DNA from: JADFXI01 sp963784135
Lineage (GTDB): Bacteria > Nitrospirota > Thermodesulfovibrionia > Thermodesulfovibrionales > Dissulfurispiraceae
Length of the DNA: 64,000 bases
Assembly: GCA_963784135.1 (NCBI GenBank)
Contig: CAWAQG010000006.1
Span: forward strand, 62,001-126,000
Reading direction: 5' to 3'
Positions 60,533-64,000 of the stretch are shown piece by piece. The stretch's first letter is position 1. Each line of letters opens with the position of its first letter. The notes under the pieces were generated by a model. That model saw only the letters and a list, made by a program, of their open reading frames with translations, was not told the origin of the DNA and ran no database searches. A program made the position numbers and the translations under genes.

Positions 60533-60557
60533 ATCGGGGCGAACCGATTCGAACGGT
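60533..60557. repeat. tRNA-Pro 3'-end direct repeat (att-like), tRNA copy
   Basis: Same 25 bases as 59726-59750, here as the real 3' end of tRNA-Pro. The segment between the two copies (about 780 bases) carries hicBA but no integrase. Confidence 0.6.
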
Positions 60558-60608
60558 CGACCTCTCGCACCCCAAGCGAGTGCGCTATCCAGGCTGCGCT
60601 ACGCCCCG
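60534..60608 (-). tRNA. tRNA-Pro (anticodon GGG)
   Basis: The 75-base gene folds into a normal cloverleaf: acceptor CGGGGCG/CGCCCCG, D arm GCGC/GCGC, anticodon arm CTCGC/GCGAG with loop TTGGGGT (anticodon GGG), and T arm GACCG/CGGTT with loop TTCGAAT. The discriminator base is A. No CCA end is encoded. It follows merR and ihfA. Confidence 0.93.
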
Positions 60609-61063
60609 AAATGATGATGGAGTATTTCTTTAAGCCTCGATTTTACCATAGCGAGGATGTTCTCAGCGTCTGAAGCAGCTTCAGCGGCCACTCCGGGGTC
60701 TGCCGGGCAGTTTACCGGACTTTGCTGTTCCGCATCACTTCCGAGCTTGCGCCTGACACCGTCAATCGTATACTTTTCTTCATACAAAAGGCGTTTGATC
60801 TGCAGTATAAGATCGACATCGTTTTTTGCATAGATCCTTTGCCCCGACTTGCTCTTCCGCGGATTAAGAAAGGAGAACTCTGTCTCCCAGTAACGCAGCA
60901 CATACGATTCAACACCTACAACCCTGCTGACCTCTCCTATTTTATAAAATAGTTTTTCCGGAAAAAGCTTGAGCGGCTGGGGTGATTTATACGTATCCTG
61001 CATTATCAGCACACTGCGATTGTTTTCAACAACATCCTCTGAAATCAGGCTACTGTTTTTCAA
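60599..61063 (-). CDS. MerR-family regulator
   Basis: The 154-residue product has a MerR-type winged helix near residue 40-110: KLFYKIGEVSRVVGVESYVL, RYWETEFSFLNPRKSKSGQR and YAKNDVDLILQIKRLLYEE. The C-terminal part is short and without metal-binding cysteines. A similar gene follows ihfA in many deltaproteobacteria and Nitrospirota; its target is unknown. It overlaps ihfA by 14 bases and ends in the 5' part of the tRNA gene. Confidence 0.82.
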   Translation of the reverse strand: MKNSSLISEDVVENNRSVLIMQDTYKSPQPLKLFPEKLFYKIGEVSRVVGVESYVLRYWETEFSFLNPRKSKSGQRIYAKNDVDLILQIKRLLYEEKYTIDGVRRKLGSDAEQQSPVNCPADPGVAAEAASDAENILAMVKSRLKEILHHHFGA

Positions 61064-61328
61064 TAGCCTCTTTTAGCTGATCGCTCGACTTAAAAGTTAC
61101 GACCTTGCGCGGGGTGATCTCCACCTCTTCCTTTGTCTTAGGATTTCTCCCTATGCGAGAGTTTTTCTTTCGAACATTAAATGTCCCAAAACCTGAGACC
61201 TTAATGGATTCCCCTGCTATAAGCGTCTGTTTAATAGAATCGAAAACAACTTCCACTATATTTTGCGCCTCGTTTCTCGGAAGTCCTACCTTCTCAAACA
61301 CAAAATTTACAATGTCAGCTTTTGTCAT
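61050..61328 (-). CDS. ihfA: Integration host factor, alpha subunit (HU family)
   Basis: The 92-residue product has the HU/IHF fold: MTKADIVNFVFEKVGLPRNE, IKVSGFGTFNVRKKNSRIGR with the DNA-bending arm RNPKTKEEVEITPRKVVTFK. The GRNPKT arm and length fit IhfA. It bends DNA to help recombination and promoter control. The beta subunit is not in the window. Confidence 0.85.
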   Translation of the reverse strand: MTKADIVNFVFEKVGLPRNEAQNIVEVVFDSIKQTLIAGESIKVSGFGTFNVRKKNSRIGRNPKTKEEVEITPRKVVTFKSSDQLKEAIEKQ

Positions 61329-61556
61329 TGTCTTCCCTCACATTTCATATTCACTACCGGGATGGACACCGTCTTCTTCCCGAGCAGGACGATACGTTGT
61401 ATAATTTTATATTACTTCATTCCCTAATTGTCAAGTATTTTCAAATGATTGAGGTCAGTTAAAAGTGAGCAGTCGTTGACTCCACGCCGATCTTTCTGTT
61501 ATTCTTATTGGACTATTTTAGGTTGTTTATATTTTTTGAGACAAAGAGGATGGAGC

Positions 61557-61958
61557 ATGAAAGAGAAAGGAAAGATAAAGACACCAAAGGATATATCTTT
61601 GCGTGAAAGGAAGCTTAAGGAGATACGAAAGAAGCTGAACCGGCAGCGAGAAGATCTGATATCTGAGGCAGGGCTTGCACTTACTACGTTGCCGGATGAG
61701 ACCATTTTCCCTGAACTGGGTGATCAGGCATCGGCTGAAATAGACAGGAATTTTATGCTTAAGCTGAAAGGCAGGGAAAGAAAACTCCTTGCGAAAATCG
61801 ATGAGGCAATAGAGAAAATTGATAACGGCACCTACGGCATTTGTGAGGCTTGCGGAGAGGAGATAAATCTCAAGCGTCTTGAGGCCAGGCCCGTAACAAC
61901 AATGTGCATAGAATGCAAAACTGAACAGGAAGAAGAGGAAAAGCTAAGAGAAAGATAA
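61557..61958 (+). CDS. DksA/TraR-family zinc-finger protein
   Basis: The 133-residue product has a coiled-coil N-terminal part (KLKEIRKKLNRQREDLISEA) and a C-terminal C4 zinc finger CEACGEEINLKRLEARPVTTMCIEC. The DNGTYGICEACGEEI motif is typical of DksA-like proteins that enter the RNA polymerase secondary channel and act with ppGpp. The coiled coil tip has D-Q rather than the usual DxxDxA pattern, so its effect may differ. The ATG at 61557 is preceded by AGAGGATGG. Frame upstream to 61449 is not family-like. Confidence 0.82.
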   Translation: MKEKGKIKTPKDISLRERKLKEIRKKLNRQREDLISEAGLALTTLPDETIFPELGDQASAEIDRNFMLKLKGRERKLLAKIDEAIEKIDNGTYGICEACGEEINLKRLEARPVTTMCIECKTEQEEEEKLRER

Positions 61959-61964
61959 ATTTGG

Positions 61965-62780
61965 TCACATACTGTATTCTTTCAGCCCGTATCTCCTTTT
62001 CAAAGACTCGCCGAGCAGATTAAAGCAGAAGGCCGTTAACGACAGCGCGATTCCCGGGTACAAAACCATCCATGGCGCATTGAGAACGTAGGTCCTGTTT
62101 GCGCTGATCATTGAACCCCATGTCGCTGTCGGAGGCTGGGCGCCCAGGCCAAGAAAACTCAGAGTGGCCTCGGTAATCAGGAACCCTCCCAGCTTAATGC
62201 CTGTTAAAACGAGCGCCAGCTGAAAGCAAAGCGGCGCAAGGTGCAAAAACATAATTCTTATATCACTGCATCCTACCGCCCGCGCCGCATCCACAAATGC
62301 CATGTCCTTTAACGTCAATATCCGGCCCCGTATCAGCCGCGCAAATGATGTCCAGCCCACTGCTGCCAAAGCGATCATGACCGTATAAATACCGGGAGGA
62401 AGCACCACAGTTATTGCGATAGCGAGCAAAAGCGATGGAAAAGACATGACAAAGTCCACGATCGACATCGCAACCGTGTCAAAAGCGCCGCCGAAATAAC
62501 CGGCGGTCAGGCCCACTCCAAAGCCGACAACGGCAGAAACAAAAGCGGCGGCAACGGCAACGCCTATAGATATCTTGCTTCCGTAAATGACTCGTGCAAA
62601 GATATCTCTGCCTTTGCTGTCTGTCCCGAACGGGTGCTCCATGCCGGGCGCCTGGCTTATAGAATCCAGGTTTATCTTGTCCGGAGCATGGAAGGGAAGC
62701 AGTGGAAAGAGTACGGAGAGCGCAAAAAGGAATACGACGAAGAACAGCGGCAGCACTATCCCGCTACTTCTCTTTTCCAT
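61965..62780 (-). CDS. Dipeptide/oligopeptide-type ABC transporter permease, second subunit
   Basis: The 271-residue membrane protein is of the DppC/OppC family: it has HPFGTDSKGRDIFARVIYG, five hydrophobic segments, the loop VDAARAVGCSDIRIMFLHLAP and SFLGLGAQPPTATWGSMI. It works with the permease encoded upstream (overlap 17 bases) to import peptides or nickel complexes. The exact substrate cannot be told. It is convergent with the dksA-like gene, ending 6 bases after it. Confidence 0.82.
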   Translation of the reverse strand: MEKRSSGIVLPLFFVVFLFALSVLFPLLPFHAPDKINLDSISQAPGMEHPFGTDSKGRDIFARVIYGSKISIGVAVAAAFVSAVVGFGVGLTAGYFGGAFDTVAMSIVDFVMSFPSLLLAIAITVVLPPGIYTVMIALAAVGWTSFARLIRGRILTLKDMAFVDAARAVGCSDIRIMFLHLAPLCFQLALVLTGIKLGGFLITEATLSFLGLGAQPPTATWGSMISANRTYVLNAPWMVLYPGIALSLTAFCFNLLGESLKRRYGLKEYSM

Positions 62781-63700
62781 GCAACCTTATCCTTGGATCG
62801 AGATAATGATAGAGCACATCGATGAAGAGATTGACAATGACAAAGACCACCGTGCCGGCTATGATACAGCCCATTATAACAGGGTAGTCCCTCTTGATTA
62901 TCCCTTCCATTGTAAATCTTCCGATGCCGTCCCACCCAAAAATGGTTTCAGTGACCACAGCTCCGTTCAGATAGCTTCCGAAATCGAGGCCTATTATAGT
63001 GACGATCGGAATTACCGCATTTTTCAGGACGTGGTGTATATGTATCCTCCGCAAGGGCAACCCTTTTGCTATGGCTGTTGTAATGAAAGGCATGCCGAGC
63101 ACCTCGGCAACGGATGTCCTTGTCACTCTTACCAGCGTTGCCGCAGCGGGTATTGCGAGAGTGCATGCTGGGAGTATGAGAAATCTGATATTCCCTGTGC
63201 CTGAGGGAGGGAACAGCTTCAACCCGAAGCTGAATATAATCATAATAATAATTGCGCTCCAGAAAACAGGAATGCTCAGGCCTGCGAGTGAAAGACCGTC
63301 GATGATTTTTTGGGCCGGCCCCCCGCTTTTGTAGGCCGCTGCATAACCCATTATGATACCGAGAGGTATCGCTATCGCCATCGCGGCAAAGGCAAGTTCC
63401 AGGGTATTCGGGAATTTCAGGGCGATATCCGCCAGGACATCTCTGTCGGTATAATTAGGACCTGCCAAAGTCGCCGCGCATAAGCATCTTAAGATAGCCT
63501 GCGTACTGCTGCAGGGCGCCTTTGTCAACGCCGATCTCTTTTCTAATGCTCTCTATGGTTTCCTGACTGGCACGTTCACCCGCAAGACTCAGCGCTATGT
63601 CGCCGGGAAGCGCCCTGAGAAGAGCAAATGAAACGAACGTTATACCCATCAGGAGCGGGACCAAAAGTATAAGCCTTTTAATAATGTACCGTGTGATCAC
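62764..63700 (-). pseudogene. Dipeptide-type ABC transporter permease, first subunit, frameshifted
   Basis: The first part (63700-63455) encodes a DppB-like start with LVPLLMGITFVSFALLRALP and the GDIALSLAG segment. It stops at TAA after GDFGRS. The second part, in the +1 frame (from about 63465 to 62764), continues with YTDRDVLADIALKFPNTLEL, the coupling loop and DPRIRLHG. Removing one base near 63457 joins them to a 311-residue protein, the normal length. It may be a real frameshift or a base-calling error. Confidence 0.72.
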
Positions 63701-63737
63701 AATCCCTGCCTGTTATAATATCACTATTAAGCCCATG

Positions 63738-64000
63738 CTATCCACCGGATTGCCCGGCAAGAACAATTTCCGTGCCTTTGTCCATTGTATAGATCGGGTA
63801 GACTTTATACCCGTCAACCCACGGCTGCTTTACGAGATACTCAGTTCTGTGCCAGAAAAATACCGAGGGGACATCCTTTATTATCAATTCCTCGGCCTGC
63901 CTGTAAAAATTATTTCTGTCGGTCTCATTAAGAGAAAACTGTCCCCGTTCAATGAGAGCATCCACTGTTTTATTGCAATACCGGGTCTTATTTCCAGCGG
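63738..64000 (-). CDS. Peptide-type ABC binding protein, C-terminal part (cut by window edge)
   Basis: The minus-strand frame entering from the right edge encodes the end of an SBP_bac_5-type binding protein: RYCNKTVDALIERG, a C-terminal helix ETDRNNFYRQAEELIIKDVP and HRTEYLVKQPWVDGYKVYP. It precedes the permease genes, giving the usual order binding protein, first permease, second permease. The first part lies outside the window. Confidence 0.8.
   Translation of the reverse strand, partial: AGNKTRYCNKTVDALIERGQFSLNETDRNNFYRQAEELIIKDVPSVFFWHRTEYLVKQPWVDGYKVYPIYTMDKGTEIVLAGQSGG

Overview
The window most resembles a chromosomal segment of a Gram-negative (diderm), probably anaerobic bacterium, perhaps an uncultured Nitrospirota (Thermodesulfovibrionia-like) or Desulfobacterota. 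This placement is inferred from gene content alone. The evidence is a TonB-dependent receptor, a meso-diaminopimelate-type MurE, small c-type cytochromes, tungstate and phosphate importers, LarB, and an ihfA-merR-tRNA-Pro block. No rRNA operon or CRISPR array was seen.

Layout. 0-5.3 kb: ferredoxin start (cut by the edge), triheme cytochrome, cupin, a chimeric remnant, an FNR-type regulator with two FNR-like boxes nearby, and divergent tungstate genes tupA and tupBC. 5.3-10 kb: a hybrid histidine kinase split by an IS1202-like element (1,367 bp, 17-bp target duplication), downstream of a periplasmic binding protein. 10-20.8 kb: an accessory block with an AraC remnant, a free-standing RHS tip carrying an L,D-transpeptidase-like C-terminus, a lipoprotein that could be its immunity protein, a 2,527-residue RHS/SLH/glycine-rich surface protein, and an S74-chaperone protein. 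20.8-25 kb: a probable RiPP operon (TonB receptor, 33-residue precursor, radical SAM/SPASM enzyme, half-size MFS protein). 25-28 kb: larB, gpsA, bioF. 28.1-47.6 kb: a nearly complete dcw cell-wall and division cluster (mraZ, rsmH, ftsL, ftsI, murE, murF, mraY, a dacA-like gene, murD, ftsW, murG, murC, ddl, ftsQ, ftsA, ftsZ). murB is missing where it would be expected, between murC and ddl, and that gap holds a small membrane protein gene and a MITE. 47.6-52.4 kb: B12-type radical SAM protein, RidA, and a heme-linked GGDEF/EAL-like protein. 52.7-58.5 kb: pstSCAB plus two phosphonoacetate-hydrolase-like genes under a Pho-box-like promoter. 58.6-60.6 kb: a toxin-antitoxin patch (Doc remnant, DUF433/DUF5615, hicBA) beside tRNA-Pro(GGG), with a duplicated tRNA 3' end. 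60.6-64 kb: merR, ihfA, a dksA-like gene and a dipeptide-type ABC importer with a frameshifted permease gene.

The two most interesting candidates are the RHS tip with its putative lipoprotein immunity gene, and the RiPP operon in which a GC-rich hairpin separates the precursor from its maturase. A family of about 195-bp MITEs with 18-bp terminal repeats and 10-bp target duplications is also well supported. Several single-base frameshifts (araC-like, hicA, dppB) may be real or may be assembly errors.
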